A stretch of 64,000 bases of DNA from Actinomycetota bacterium. Lineage in GTDB: Bacteria; Actinomycetota; Nitriliruptoria; Nitriliruptorales; Nitriliruptoraceae. Positions 52,766 to 61,739 of this stretch are shown piece by piece; positions within the stretch are counted from its first letter, which is position 1, and each line of letters begins with the position of its first letter. The notes under the pieces are model-generated. The model was not told the origin of the DNA, did not search any database, and saw only the letters and a list, made by a program, of their open reading frames with translations. The stretch is taken from positions 62,001 through 126,000 of the forward strand of contig JAHWKY010000003.1 of the NCBI GenBank assembly GCA_019347575.1. Direction: 5' to 3'. The position numbers were made by a program, and so were the translations under genes.

Positions 52766-53935
52766 GTGGACCTCGTCGAGTACCAAGGCAAACAACTCTT
52801 CCGCCGCAACGGCGTCCCGGTCCCTGCCGAGGGCCGGGTGTGCCGGACCATCGACGAGGTCGAGACCGCCGCGCGTGAGCTCGGCGGCACCGTCGTCGTC
52901 AAGGCGCAGGTGAAGACCGGGGGGCGCGGCAAGGCGGGAGGGGTCAAGCTCGCCAACGACGCCGATGAGGCGCGCTCGGTCTCCGAGGACATCCTCGGGC
53001 TCGACATCAAGGGGCACACCGTCAACGTCGTCTACGTGGAGCCGGCATCCGACATCGCCGAGGAGTACTACCTGTCGGTGATGCACGACCGCGTGAACAA
53101 GGGCTACCTCGTCATCTGCTCCGCGAAGGGCGGCGTGGACATCGAGGAGGTGAACCGCACCGATCCCGACGCCGTCGTCAAGGTCTCGCTCACCCCCAAT
53201 GACACCACCGACGGTCTCCAACGCGACCGCGCCCTCGACATCCTGACCCAGGCAGCCATCCCGGAGGACGGCAGGGAGGCGGCAGCGGATCTGCTCGTGA
53301 CCCTCTTCGACGCGTTCCGGGCGGAGGATGCGACCCTCTGCGAGGTCAACCCCCTGATCAAGACCCCCGATGGCCGCGTGATCGCCCTCGACGCCAAGGT
53401 CAGCCTCGACAACAACGCTGCCTTCCGCCACGGCGACTACGACGAGTGGAAGGTCGCCGGGCTGGAGGCCGACGATCCGCTCGAGGCGGAGGCCAAGGAG
53501 AAGGACATCCAGTACGTCAAGCTCGACGGCCAGGTCGGGGTCCTCGGCAACGGCGCCGGCCTGGTCATGGCGACGCTCGACGTCGTGGCACAACACGGGG
53601 GGCAGGCCGCCAACTTCCTCGACGTCGGTGGTGGTGCGTCCGCAGACGCCATGGCCGCATCGCTCGGACTCGTCCTGAAGGACCCCAGTGTCAAGAGCGT
53701 CTTCGTCAACATCTTCGGCGGCATCACGCGTGGCGAGGAGGTCGCCAACGGTATCGTGGAAGCGACCCGGCGCCTCGGCGACTTCCCTCAGAAGCTGGTG
53801 ATCCGCCTGGACGGCACCAACGCCGAGCAGGGGCGTCGCATCCTCGAGGAAGCGGACCTGCCCAACGTCATCTCCGCCCCGACCATGGACGAGGCCGCCG
53901 AGCTGGCCGTCGCCCTCGCGAAGGAAGCCAGCTGA
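52766..53935 (+). CDS. sucC: Succinyl-CoA synthetase, beta subunit
   Basis: A 389-residue subunit with GTG start behind AAGGAGG. The ATP-grasp domain begins DLVEYQGKQLFRRNGVPVP and has VVKAQVKTGGRGKAGGVKLA, CEVNPLIKTPDGRVIALDAK and ASLGLVLKDPSVKSVFVNIF followed by GGI. The final domain has RLDGTNAEQGRRILEEADLP. It catalyses ADP/GDP phosphorylation coupled to succinyl-CoA cleavage in the TCA cycle, with SucD. The sucD start overlaps the stop by one base (TGATG). Length is standard. Confidence 0.96.
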   Translation: MDLVEYQGKQLFRRNGVPVPAEGRVCRTIDEVETAARELGGTVVVKAQVKTGGRGKAGGVKLANDADEARSVSEDILGLDIKGHTVNVVYVEPASDIAEEYYLSVMHDRVNKGYLVICSAKGGVDIEEVNRTDPDAVVKVSLTPNDTTDGLQRDRALDILTQAAIPEDGREAAADLLVTLFDAFRAEDATLCEVNPLIKTPDGRVIALDAKVSLDNNAAFRHGDYDEWKVAGLEADDPLEAEAKEKDIQYVKLDGQVGVLGNGAGLVMATLDVVAQHGGQAANFLDVGGGASADAMAASLGLVLKDPSVKSVFVNIFGGITRGEEVANGIVEATRRLGDFPQKLVIRLDGTNAEQGRRILEEADLPNVISAPTMDEAAELAVALAKEAS

Positions 53936-54822
53936 TGAGCATCTACATCGGTAGTGACACGAAGGTCGTGGTCCAGGGGATCGGCTCCCAGGGGACCTTC
54001 CACGCCAAGCGCAACCTCGACTACGGCACCCAGATCGTCGCCGGTACCCACCCCAAGAAGGGCGGGACGACCTGGGAGGAGCTCGGCAAACCGGTGTACG
54101 CCACGGTCCAGGAGGCGGTCGAGGCCGAGGACGCGAACACCTCGATGGTGATGGTGCCCGCGCCCTTCACGAAGGACGCGGTGCTCGAGGCCCACGAGGC
54201 TGGCATCGACACCATCGTCGTCATCACCGAGGGTGTGCCGGTCCACGACATGACCGAGGTCTACGACGTCGTGGTACGGCGGGGGGGACGCCGGCTCATC
54301 GGTCCCAACTGCCCTGGGCTGATCAGCCCCGGCAAGAGCAACGTCGGGATCATCCCGGCGGACATCACCATGCCGGGCAAGGTCGGCCTGGTGTCGCGCT
54401 CGGGCACCCTCACCTACCAGATCATGCACGAGCTGGCGCAGGCCGGGATCGGCATCTCGACGTGCGTCGGCATCGGGGGCGACCCGGTGATCGGCACCCA
54501 GTTCATCGAGGTGATCGAGGCCTTCGCCGAGGACCCCGAGACCGAGGCCATAGCGTTCGTCGGCGAGATCGGCGGCAGCGAGGAGCAGCGCGCCGGCGAG
54601 TGGATCGCCGCCAACATCCCCGACACGCCGGTGGTGGGCTACATCGCCGGCTACGAGGCGCCGCCCGGCAAGCAGATGGGCCACGCCGGCGCCATCGTCA
54701 AGGAGGGCGGCCCCGGCGGCGAGTCCGCTGCCGAGAAGAAGCAGATCCTCGAGTCCCTCGGCATCGCCGTCGCCATGAACCCCTCCGAAGCGGCTTCGCT
54801 CATGATCCAGCGACTGGGTTGA
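53935..54822 (+). CDS. sucD: Succinyl-CoA synthetase, alpha subunit
   Basis: A 295-residue subunit. ATG 53935 overlaps the sucC stop; the frame upstream is open but shadows sucC. The CoA-binding domain has [20 protein letters not shown] and [12 protein letters not shown]. The ligase domain has [28 protein letters not shown] and the phospho-histidine at about H250 in [11 protein letters not shown]. It ends [16 protein letters not shown]. Standard length. The VapBC module follows 75 bases on. Confidence 0.96.
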   Translation: MSIYIGSDTKVVVQGIGSQGTFHAKRNLDYGTQIVAGTHPKKGGTTWEELGKPVYATVQEAVEAEDANTSMVMVPAPFTKDAVLEAHEAGIDTIVVITEGVPVHDMTEVYDVVVRRGGRRLIGPNCPGLISPGKSNVGIIPADITMPGKVGLVSRSGTLTYQIMHELAQAGIGISTCVGIGGDPVIGTQFIEVIEAFAEDPETEAIAFVGEIGGSEEQRAGEWIAANIPDTPVVGYIAGYEAPPGKQMGHAGAIVKEGGPGGESAAEKKQILESLGIAVAMNPSEAASLMIQRLG

Positions 54823-54860
54823 TCGAGGCACACCTCCGATGGGACTGCCTCGGCCCGCCT

Positions 54861-54887
54861 GTATATACTCGGCTAGTTCGTATATAC
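54861..54887 (+). promoter_or_regulatory. Promoter with paired operator GTATATAC before vapBC
   Basis: Two exact copies of the self-complementary octamer GTATATAC (54861-54868 and 54880-54887) have centres 19 bp apart, about two helical turns, on the same face. The first overlaps a -10-like TATACT (54864-54869). AT-rich DNA is rare here, so the block stands out. The geometry fits autoregulation by a dimeric antitoxin. Confidence 0.65.
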
Positions 54888-54897
54888 GGAGGTCGTG

Positions 54898-55116
54898 GTG
54901 AGCAAGCGCTTGGTCGACATCGATGACGAGGTGCTGGAGTCCGCACGGCAGGTGCTCGGTACGGCGACCATCAAGGACACCGTCAACACCGCCCTGCGTG
55001 AGGCCGTCCACTCCGCTGCACGGCGCGAGGTGGTCGACCGGGCTGCGCTGAAGCGCTTCGCCCAGGCGACCAGCGATCTGCTCGATGACGACGTGATGGC
55101 TGCCGCGTGGCGGTGA
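54898..55116 (+). CDS. VapB-type antitoxin
   Basis: A 72-residue protein with GTG 54898 five bases after GGAGG; a GTG three bases earlier is too close to that site. It starts SKRLVDIDDEVLESARQVLG with a ribbon-helix-helix pattern in the first 45 residues (TIKDTVNTALREAV), which binds the operator as a dimer, and an acidic C-terminal tail (DLLDDDVMAAAWR) that should wrap the toxin. Its stop overlaps the toxin start. The family is VapB, of the group with DIDDEALAxA starts. Confidence 0.85.
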   Translation: MSKRLVDIDDEVLESARQVLGTATIKDTVNTALREAVHSAARREVVDRAALKRFAQATSDLLDDDVMAAAWR

Positions 55117-55535
55117 CGCCCGCGTCGTGGCTGATCGACAAGTCCGTCCTCGCCCGCATCCACCTCGAGGCCGTCGCCGATGCCGTCCTACCTCGCATCC
55201 GCGCCGGGGAGGTCGGTGTGTCCCTCGTCACCGAGCTCGAGGTCGGGTTCTCCGCCCGGTCGCACGACGACTACCGGTCGACGCGCGAGGACGTCATCGA
55301 CCATCTGATCCCGGTGACCATGCCGGTCCGCGCCGAGCAGCGCGCCCGCGAGCTTCAGTTCGAACTGGTGCGACTGGGTCAGCACCGCGCCGTGAGCATC
55401 CCCGACCTGCTGCTGGCCGCCATCGCGGATATCGACGGACTCACGGTTCTGCACTACGACAGCGACTTCGATCTGATCGCCGGCGTGACTGGACAGACCA
55501 CCGAATGGGTCGTGCAGCGAGGATCCATCGACTGA
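55113..55535 (+). CDS. VapC-type PIN-domain toxin ribonuclease
   Basis: A 140-residue PIN-domain protein. The GTG at 55113 overlaps the antitoxin stop (GTGA); GTG 55107 is the alternative. Four acidic residues of the catalytic metal site are visible: Asp in WLIDKSVLAR, Glu in VTELEVGFSAR, Asp in SIPDLLLAAIAD and Asp in HYDSDFDLIA. VapC toxins cut RNA, often tRNA, when the antitoxin is degraded. A hairpin terminator lies at 55573. All key residues are present, so the toxin is probably active. Confidence 0.87.
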   Translation: MTPASWLIDKSVLARIHLEAVADAVLPRIRAGEVGVSLVTELEVGFSARSHDDYRSTREDVIDHLIPVTMPVRAEQRARELQFELVRLGQHRAVSIPDLLLAAIADIDGLTVLHYDSDFDLIAGVTGQTTEWVVQRGSID

Positions 55536-55572
55536 TCCGCAGGGCCCTCCGCAGGTGACCCCGCGCGTGGGT

Positions 55573-55605
55573 GAGCCCCGGCCGTTGGGGCGACGGCCGG
55601 GGCTC
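55573..55605 (+). terminator. 13-bp hairpin terminator after vapBC
   Basis: GAGCCCCGGCCGT (55573-55585) pairs exactly with ACGGCCGGGGCTC (55593-55605) around TGGGGCG, 37 bases after the vapC stop. Confidence 0.8.
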
Positions 55606-55649
55606 GAAACCGGGACGCGTGGGGCACACAGCGTCAACCGGTTCGGGCG

Positions 55650-55747
55650 TCACCAGGGGGGTTGGTGATCGCCTCTCCGTGCCCAGCCGGTGGGGCGCCG
55701 GGTTGATGGGCACGTCCGCGACGGACGGGGTGATCCGTCATCACCCC
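55650..55747. other. Cluster of four adjacent stem-loops in the vapBC-glnB gap
   Basis: The 532-base gap 55536-56067 holds no gene I can support. After the terminator come TCACCA/TGGTGA (55650-55668), GTGCCCA/TGGGCAC (55679-55713), CGTCCG/CGGACG (55713-55727) and GGGGTGAT/ATCACCCC (55727-55747), then a weaker GTGCG/CGCAC. The density of exact stems suggests a structured RNA on either strand or a long leader of glnB. I could not match it to a known RNA family, including SRP RNA and RNase P by eye. The GlnR box follows at 55968. Confidence 0.4.
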
Positions 55748-55967
55748 TACCAACGAGCCGGAAGCGGAACCTGTGCCCCCCTGTGCGGCGAACGCACGGG
55801 TGGCGTCGGGGACGCGCACCCGAGTCGTCGGTGACCGTCGTGACCCCATCCTAACGAGGTTGGGCGGGCGAGGGAAGGTGACTCCGAGCAGGACCCACCT
55901 GGCCGACCTGCCGGTGCGGTCGGCGCACGGTTCCGGCCGCATGGCCGCCCCGACGGGCACATCCGGC

Positions 55968-56005
55968 GTAACAACGGCGAAACCGAGCAGCAACACCCGC
56001 GGAAC
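55968..56005 (+). promoter_or_regulatory. GlnR box (four phased half-sites) before glnB
   Basis: GTAAC (55968), GAAAC (55979), GCAAC (55990) and GGAAC (56001) are each separated by exactly six bases. This is the actinobacterial GlnR operator, alternating gTnAC and GaAAC half-sites; the first pair matches perfectly and the second has one mismatch per half. It lies 62-100 bases upstream of the glnB start. GlnR activates nitrogen-assimilation genes under limitation, so this predicts glnB-glnD is in its regulon. Confidence 0.8.
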
Positions 56006-56067
56006 TGCCATCCGGCACGCTGCGGCCCGCCGTCGGGTGACCCACCGGCCCCGCTCGAGGAGACGAC

Positions 56068-56406
56068 GTGAAGCTCGTGACCGCCATCGTCAAGCCCCAC
56101 AAGGTCGAGGAGGTCAAGGACGCCCTCCAGGAGATGGGCATCGAGGGCCTGACCCTGTCCGAGGTACGCGGGTACGGCCGTCAGCGTGGCCACACCGAGG
56201 TCTACCGCGGCGCCGAGTACCAGGTCGAGTTCGTCCCGAAGGCCCGCCTCGACGTGCTCGTCGCCGAGACCCGGGTCGACGAGGTCATCGAGACCATCAT
56301 CACCTCGGCCCGCACCGGCCAGGTCGGGGACGGCAAGGTGTGGGTCTCGCCGGTCGAGCGGGTCGTGCGGATCCGGACCGGCGAGGAGGACCACGAGGCG
56401 CTCTGA
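56068..56406 (+). CDS. glnB: Nitrogen regulatory protein P-II
   Basis: A 112-residue P-II signal protein with GTG start after GAGGAGA. Tyr51, the site of uridylylation or adenylylation, lies in the T-loop HTEVYRGAEYQVEFVPK. The C-terminal signature TSARTGQVGDGKVWVSPVER is complete. P-II senses 2-oxoglutarate and ATP/ADP. glnD, encoding the modifying enzyme, follows 8 bases on, so sensor and modifier are cotranscribed. The ammonium transporter gene amtB, often first in this operon, is absent. In actinobacteria the paralogue is often named glnK. Confidence 0.95.
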   Translation: MKLVTAIVKPHKVEEVKDALQEMGIEGLTLSEVRGYGRQRGHTEVYRGAEYQVEFVPKARLDVLVAETRVDEVIETIITSARTGQVGDGKVWVSPVERVVRIRTGEEDHEAL

Positions 56407-56414
56407 GAGCCGCT

Positions 56415-58949
56415 GTGGCCGACGTCGCTGCAACCCTGCGCCAGGCGCGGGCGGAGCTCTGCGAGCACGGCCCACCAGCCGGGCGCGAGTGGTGCGAGGC
56501 CTGGACGGGTGCGGTCGACGACGGCCTCGTTCAGCTGTGGCGCTCGCTGGAGCTGCTCGGTCGTCTGACCGTCGTCGCTGTCGGCGGCTACGGACGCCGC
56601 GAGCTGTGCCCCGGTAGCGACATCGACGTGCTCCTGCTGCACGACCGCGTTAGCCACGAGGACCTCGAGGGCGCGGTCCGCGCCGTCGTCTACCCGTTGT
56701 GGGACGCCGGCTTGAAGGTCGGTCACGCCGTGCGTGACCGACGTCAGGCGGTCTCGATCGCCCTCGACGATGTCGAGGTCACGACGGCGCTGCTCGACGC
56801 ACGCGTCGTTGCCGGCGATCCCCAGCTGCTGCACGACGCCCGCTCGACGGTGATCAGCAAGCTCAGGCGGCGGCCGGCGAGCTTCCTCGAGGCGCTACAG
56901 CGTGCCGATGCCGAGCGTCGAGCCCGCGTTGGCGACGCGGCCGAGGTGCTCGAGCCCGACCTGAAGAGGGGCGCGGGGACGCTCAGGGACGTGCAGTCGT
57001 TGCGCTGGGCCGCCGCCGCACTGCTGGGCGAGGCGGCGCTGGACCCACTGGTCAGTGCGCGCTACATCGGGGCGCCGGATCGCAGCCGTCTCGCGCGGGC
57101 GTACGAGACGTTGCTGGCCGCTCGCGTCGCCCTCCACCTCGAGGCCGAGCACCCCCTCGATCAGTTACGGCTCGATCTGCAACCGCGCGTCGCCGACCGC
57201 CTGGGCTACGACCCAGGCGGCACCGGCGGTGCGGATGCCTTGCTCCACGACGTCTTCCTCGCAGCCCGCACGATCGATCACATCCACCTTCGCGCGTGGA
57301 CGGTCCTCCGTGCGGATGCGCTACGGGGCCGTCGCTTCCGTCGCACCTCGGAGCAGCGCGTCGGCCCGTTCGGGATCGTGGACGGCGTCCTGCGCGTCGA
57401 GGAGCCCGCGATCCACGACGACCCGACGATGCCGATCCAGCTGCTGGAGGTGCTCGCTGCTGAGGGTGCCGTCCTCGACCGCACGACCGCAGCGCGCCTG
57501 GCACGCAACGTCGAGGGGGCCGAACCGTTCGTCTGGACCACGGCGTCGCGGGACGCGTTCCTCCGCGTGCTGTGGCGGGGCGACGTGGCTCTCGCTCCGC
57601 TCGCCGAGTTCGACGACGTGGGGCTGCTCACCCACCTGCTGCCAGAGTGGGCGGCGCTACGGGGCAGGCCGCAGCGCAACCCCTTCCACCGCTTCAGCCT
57701 CGACCGCCACGCGCTCCACGCTTCGGCCGACCTGGCCGAGCTGGTCCGGCACGAAGCATGGGCGACCGCGACGCTCGGAGCGGTGGAGGACCGTGATGGG
57801 CTGATGCTCGGCGTGCTGCTGCACGATGTGGGCAAGGCACACGGCGAGCCGCACTCGGAGACCGGCGTACCGGTCGCTCGCGGCATCGTGGAGCGGCTCG
57901 GCTACGGGCCCCGGACGGCCGACTTCGTGGCGACGCTTGTGCGCCACCACCTGCTGCTGCCCGACGTGGCGACGCGACGCGACCTCGCCGAGCCGGGTCT
58001 GGTGGAGTCCGTCGCCGAGACCGTCGGCGACGCTCAGACCCTCGCGGCGCTGCACCTGCTCGCCGCCGCCGATGGCACCGCCACTGGCCCGACCGCGTGG
58101 ACCCACTGGAAGGCGACCCTCGTCCGTCAGCTCGTACTGAAGGTGCGAACCGTGCTCGAAACCTCCCACCCCGACCTCAACGCTGACACCGCCGAGCGGA
58201 CCGCCGTGGAGGCCCAGGAGCTAGCCCCGGGGCTCGGCGTCCCCGAGGACGTGATCCGTGAACACCTCACCCTCCTCCCGATCCGTTACGCCGCCGCCGT
58301 CACGCCCCGCGCGGCCATCCGGCACGCCGCTATGGCGGCCACCCCCCTCGACGCGACCCAGATCCGTACCCGCGTCACGCCCGGCGCCGACGGAGCCGAG
58401 TACGACGAACTCGATGTCGTCGCCCGCGATCGCACCGGGCTGTTCGCTCGCGTCGTGGGCGTGCTGGCGATCCACGACGGATCGGTCCTGGGAGCGCACG
58501 CGTTCACCCGTCGTGACGGAGTCGCGGTCGACACCTTCACCGTCGCGTGTCCCCGAGACGACCGCAGCGCCTGGTGGGCCGCGGTGGAAGGCGACCTCGG
58601 GGAGGCAGCCGCGGGACGTGTCGCGCTCCGGGCTCGCATCGATGCCAAGGCCGCGAGGCAGCGAGCGCGATCACGGCCGGCGCCGGACGTGGAGACGCGC
58701 GTCGGTGTCTACGCCGACGAGTCGGGGCGCACCACCGTCGTCGAGGTCCACGCGCCCGACCAGCCCGGTCTTCTGTTCCGCATCGCCTCCGCCTTCGCCG
58801 AGCTCAGCCTGGACATCGTCTTCGCTCGCATCACCACGCTGGGACCGCAGGCCGTCGATGTCTTCGGTGTCCGCGACGCGGCCGGCGAGCCGCTCGACGA
58901 CGACCACGGCGCCGAGGTGATCCTCGCCCTCGAAGCGGTCCTCAACTGA
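56415..58949 (+). CDS. glnD: P-II uridylyl/adenylyltransferase, bifunctional
   Basis: An 844-residue enzyme. GTG 56415 is the first start after glnB; the frame is open far upstream but that shadows glnB. The nucleotidyltransferase part has VAVGGYGRRELCPGSDIDVL with Asp69 and Asp71. The HD phosphohydrolase part has GVLLHDVGKAHGEPHSE near residue 473. Two ACT domains follow (about 660-730, DRTGLFARVVGVLAIHDGSV; and 765-844, DQPGLLFRIASAFAELSLDI), which sense glutamine. It modifies Tyr51 of GlnB when nitrogen is scarce and removes the group when it is plentiful. Its 3' end overlaps the convergent gene by 8 bases. Confidence 0.94.
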   Translation: MADVAATLRQARAELCEHGPPAGREWCEAWTGAVDDGLVQLWRSLELLGRLTVVAVGGYGRRELCPGSDIDVLLLHDRVSHEDLEGAVRAVVYPLWDAGLKVGHAVRDRRQAVSIALDDVEVTTALLDARVVAGDPQLLHDARSTVISKLRRRPASFLEALQRADAERRARVGDAAEVLEPDLKRGAGTLRDVQSLRWAAAALLGEAALDPLVSARYIGAPDRSRLARAYETLLAARVALHLEAEHPLDQLRLDLQPRVADRLGYDPGGTGGADALLHDVFLAARTIDHIHLRAWTVLRADALRGRRFRRTSEQRVGPFGIVDGVLRVEEPAIHDDPTMPIQLLEVLAAEGAVLDRTTAARLARNVEGAEPFVWTTASRDAFLRVLWRGDVALAPLAEFDDVGLLTHLLPEWAALRGRPQRNPFHRFSLDRHALHASADLAELVRHEAWATATLGAVEDRDGLMLGVLLHDVGKAHGEPHSETGVPVARGIVERLGYGPRTADFVATLVRHHLLLPDVATRRDLAEPGLVESVAETVGDAQTLAALHLLAAADGTATGPTAWTHWKATLVRQLVLKVRTVLETSHPDLNADTAERTAVEAQELAPGLGVPEDVIREHLTLLPIRYAAAVTPRAAIRHAAMAATPLDATQIRTRVTPGADGAEYDELDVVARDRTGLFARVVGVLAIHDGSVLGAHAFTRRDGVAVDTFTVACPRDDRSAWWAAVEGDLGEAAAGRVALRARIDAKAARQRARSRPAPDVETRVGVYADESGRTTVVEVHAPDQPGLLFRIASAFAELSLDIVFARITTLGPQAVDVFGVRDAAGEPLDDDHGAEVILALEAVLN

Positions 58950-60228
58950 CGGCGGGGCGATCACGGGATCGTCGCCGCAGCACGGTCACCAGGCTCACCA
59001 GCGCCACGGACTGCAGCACGATGACGAACCCGACGGTCGGGAGGCGGAAGCGGGCATCGCCGAACGTCGCCAGGGTCAGCGCCACGAACGCGACGATGGG
59101 CCACACCGCTAGGAAGCCGCCGATGCGGGTCGCGGGGTCGCGGAGCGCGATCACGGCGCCAGCGAACAGCAGCAGCGTCGCCACGACGTAGACCGCCGCG
59201 CTGATCCCGCGATCGAGGGCGGTGAAGACGTCCGTTTCCCGCACCGACTCCGGGACCACGCGCCGCGGATCGACCCCGTGCGTGCTCGTCGTGCTGAGTG
59301 GGCCGGTGAACGGGGCGGTGTAGTACCACAGCTTCTTGGGCCACAACGCGACGGCATCGATCGGGTTCGCCAGCACCCATCGCATCGCGCACCGCAGCAG
59401 CTCGCGATCCTGACTCGGGGTCCGTGAGCGGTTGCTGCCCCACTCGCGGTCGCACGCGTCGTCGAGGACCCTGCCCGGGTAGTTGCCGGTCGCCACGCGA
59501 CTGTTGCCCAGCACGACGTTCGCGCCCAGGTTGGTCGACAGGACGGGATGCCCCGTGGCCACCTGGTTGCGGAGGATGGCTGCGCCCGGTCCGACCGCGA
59601 GGGCCACCACGAGTGCGGCGACGATCGCGGGGCGTTGTCGCTGCCGCCACGCAACCCACGCCGTGAGCGGCACGGCCACCGTGAGCGCCTTGCTCTGCAG
59701 CGTCACCGCCAGCCCGAGCACGAGCACGCCGACCACCAGGGCCCACACCGCTCGCTCCGTCACGCCCCGGTGGATCAGGGCCACGCCGATGACGAGCAAG
59801 GCCAGCATCATCGGTTCGTAGGCGATCCACGCGGCCGTGCCGGTGATCGAGGGGTGCACGGCGAACACAACCAGGGCGGTCCACGCGACGAGGGAGCCGA
59901 AGGCTCTCGATGCGAACTCGTACAGGAACCAGCCGGACGCCGTGAGGATCGTCAGCTGCACCACCCCGATCGCGATGGTCGAGCCGGTCACCGCAAGGAT
60001 GGCCGCGACGAAGATCGGGTAACCGGCAGGCCAGTACGGCAGCGGCTGGACCTCTGGGCTGAGCAACCCTTGTTCGCGGAACTGGCCCGCCAGGTCCAGG
60101 TACAGCGTCGCGTCACCCGGCTCCATCGGATCGGCGGCCACGAGCACCCAGACGAGTCGGTAGACGAACGACACCGCGAGCACCGTGAGCGCCACGTGGT
60201 TCCGACGGTCATGGTCCACGGTCTGCAC
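58942..60228 (-). CDS. GT-C-type membrane glycosyltransferase-like protein
   Basis: A 428-residue membrane protein; GTG 60228 (or 60219) is the first start after the fumC stop, and open frame beyond it only shadows fumC. About ten hydrophobic segments are visible. Near the N-terminus the loop PMEPGDATLYLDLAGQFREQ carries the acidic residues of the first periplasmic loop of GT-C enzymes, and QPLPYWPAGYPIFVAAILA follows. A large external segment is at about residues 255-325 (NLGANVVLGNSRVATGNYPG). It fits the ArnT/PMT-like (GT83/GT39-like) superfamily that uses polyprenyl-phosphate sugars. Function not known. Confidence 0.68.
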   Translation of the reverse strand: MQTVDHDRRNHVALTVLAVSFVYRLVWVLVAADPMEPGDATLYLDLAGQFREQGLLSPEVQPLPYWPAGYPIFVAAILAVTGSTIAIGVVQLTILTASGWFLYEFASRAFGSLVAWTALVVFAVHPSITGTAAWIAYEPMMLALLVIGVALIHRGVTERAVWALVVGVLVLGLAVTLQSKALTVAVPLTAWVAWRQRQRPAIVAALVVALAVGPGAAILRNQVATGHPVLSTNLGANVVLGNSRVATGNYPGRVLDDACDREWGSNRSRTPSQDRELLRCAMRWVLANPIDAVALWPKKLWYYTAPFTGPLSTTSTHGVDPRRVVPESVRETDVFTALDRGISAAVYVVATLLLFAGAVIALRDPATRIGGFLAVWPIVAFVALTLATFGDARFRLPTVGFVIVLQSVALVSLVTVLRRRSRDRPAVS

Positions 60229-60242
60229 CGTGCGCGCGATCG

Positions 60243-61631
60243 CTAGAGGATGCCGCCCTCCGCCATCCGCCTGTAGTCGAGAACGCGGTCCAGAACGTCC
60301 TCCGGAACACCGTCCTCGATCGCGACGTCGCGCAGCGTCCGGTCCTCGGCGTGCGCCTTCTTCGCGAGACCGGCCGAGCGTTCGTAGCCGATCTCGGGGA
60401 CCAGCGCGGTGACCTGCATGAGGGAGCGCTCGACGAGCTCGCGGCCGCGCCCCGTGGCCTGCGTACCGGCGAGGCACTTGTCGACGAACAGGCGGCTCAC
60501 GTTGGCGAGCAGGTGGGTCGACTCCACGACGTTGCGAGCCATCAACGGGATCATGACGTTGAGCTCGAGCTCGCCCGAGAGCCCCCCGACGGTGACCGCT
60601 GCGTCGTTGCCGATCACCTGCGCGCCGACCTGACGCACCGACTCGGGGATCACCGGGTTGACCTTCCCCGGCATGATCGACGAACCGGGCTGGATCGCGG
60701 GGAGCTGGATCTCGGCGATGCCGGTCCGCGGGCCCGACGACAGCCAGCGCACGTCGTTGGCGATCTTGATCAGGCTCACCGCGATGGTGCGCAGTGCACC
60801 GGACAGATCGACGAGCGCATCCCGCGAGCCCTGCGCCTCGAAGTGGTCCTCGGCCTCGCGGAAGGGCAGGCCGGTGCGCTCGGCGATCAACTCGATGGTC
60901 CGCGCGGCGAACCCCGGTGGGCAGTTCAGTCCGGTGCCGACGGCGGTGCCGCCGAGCGCGAGCTCGTACACGTTCTGGAGTGAGCGGTGCAGCCGTTCAA
61001 CCGCGAGCTCGATCTGCCGGGCGTAGCCGGCGAACTCCTGCCCGAGCGTGACGGGTGTCGCGTCCATGAGGTGGGTGCGGCCGGGCTTGACCTCGTCGGA
61101 CCAGGCGTCCGCTCGCGATCGCAGCGCCCCGGCGAGGTGCTCCAGCGCAGGGACGAGTTCCTCGGCCACGAGTGAGGCGCACGCGATGTGCACCGCGGAT
61201 GGGAAGGTGTCGTTGGAGGATTGGCTGGCGTTGACATGATCGTTGGGATGGACCCGCGTCGAGTCCAGGTCCTCGCCGAGCAGCTGCTTGGCCCGGTTGG
61301 CGATCACCTCGTTCACGTTCATGTTCGTGGACGTGCCCGAGCCGGTCTGGAACGTGTCGATCGGGAAGTGGTCGTCGAGCTGCCCCGCGATGACCTCCTC
61401 GGCAGCTTCGCGGATGACCTTCGCGAGCTCGGTGTCGAGCACGCCGTCCTCCTCGTTCGCCGTCGCGGATGCCCACTTGACGATCGCGAGAGCGTGGACG
61501 ACGTCGGCTGGCACCGGCTGGCCGCTGACCGGGAAGTTCTCGACCGCGCGTTGCGTGGTGGCGCCCCACAGGGCGTCCGCGGGGATCTGCATCTCGCCCA
61601 TGGTGTCGTGAGCGGTGCGGTACTCGGCCAT
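60243..61631 (-). CDS. fumC: Fumarate hydratase, class II
   Basis: A 462-residue TCA-cycle enzyme interconverting fumarate and malate. ATG 61631 follows GAGGAGA; an upstream start at 61679 lacks a ribosome site. Motifs: [53 protein letters not shown] and the family signature [11 protein letters not shown] near residue 320. The catalytic Ser-loop and His188-equivalent (GRTHLMDA) are present. Fe-S class I is excluded. A perfect inverted repeat lies 36 bases upstream. Confidence 0.95.
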   Translation of the reverse strand: MAEYRTAHDTMGEMQIPADALWGATTQRAVENFPVSGQPVPADVVHALAIVKWASATANEEDGVLDTELAKVIREAAEEVIAGQLDDHFPIDTFQTGSGTSTNMNVNEVIANRAKQLLGEDLDSTRVHPNDHVNASQSSNDTFPSAVHIACASLVAEELVPALEHLAGALRSRADAWSDEVKPGRTHLMDATPVTLGQEFAGYARQIELAVERLHRSLQNVYELALGGTAVGTGLNCPPGFAARTIELIAERTGLPFREAEDHFEAQGSRDALVDLSGALRTIAVSLIKIANDVRWLSSGPRTGIAEIQLPAIQPGSSIMPGKVNPVIPESVRQVGAQVIGNDAAVTVGGLSGELELNVMIPLMARNVVESTHLLANVSRLFVDKCLAGTQATGRGRELVERSLMQVTALVPEIGYERSAGLAKKAHAEDRTLRDVAIEDGVPEDVLDRVLDYRRMAEGGIL

Positions 61632-61666
61632 GGCGGCGGCTCTCCTCGGTCGAGGTGTGGCTCTCG

Positions 61667-61691
61667 GGGTAGGGACCACTTCACCCTACCC
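61667..61691. promoter_or_regulatory. Inverted repeat GGGTAGGG/CCCTACCC between fumC and the M20 gene
   Basis: Perfect 8-bp arms (61667-61674 and 61684-61691) with a 9-base spacer overlap the minus-strand hexamer TAGGGT (61688-61683), a candidate fumC -10. A dimeric regulator bound here would block fumC. The divergent M20 gene has its own TAGCCT at 61740-61745. Confidence 0.45.
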
Positions 61692-61739
61692 AGCGGCTGC
61701 GCCCCGGACCTCGCCGTACAGCGCCGTACGGCGGACGAC

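Noticed and set aside
55650-55860. SRP RNA, RNase P RNA or a tRNA in the glnB upstream region
   Set aside because: Read on both strands: no GGAAGGAAGC-type SRP loop, no RNase P conserved core and no T-arm/anticodon arrangement was found.
55571-56011. Small genes in the vapBC-glnB gap (for example 55571-55834 plus, 55634-56011 minus)
   Set aside because: No ribosome site, no recognisable sequence, and the frames run through hairpin-forming DNA and the GlnR box.
55773-58949. 1058-residue version of GlnD
   Set aside because: The extra N-terminal part overlaps the GlnR box and the whole of glnB in another frame and shows no domain; GTG 56415 is the credible start.
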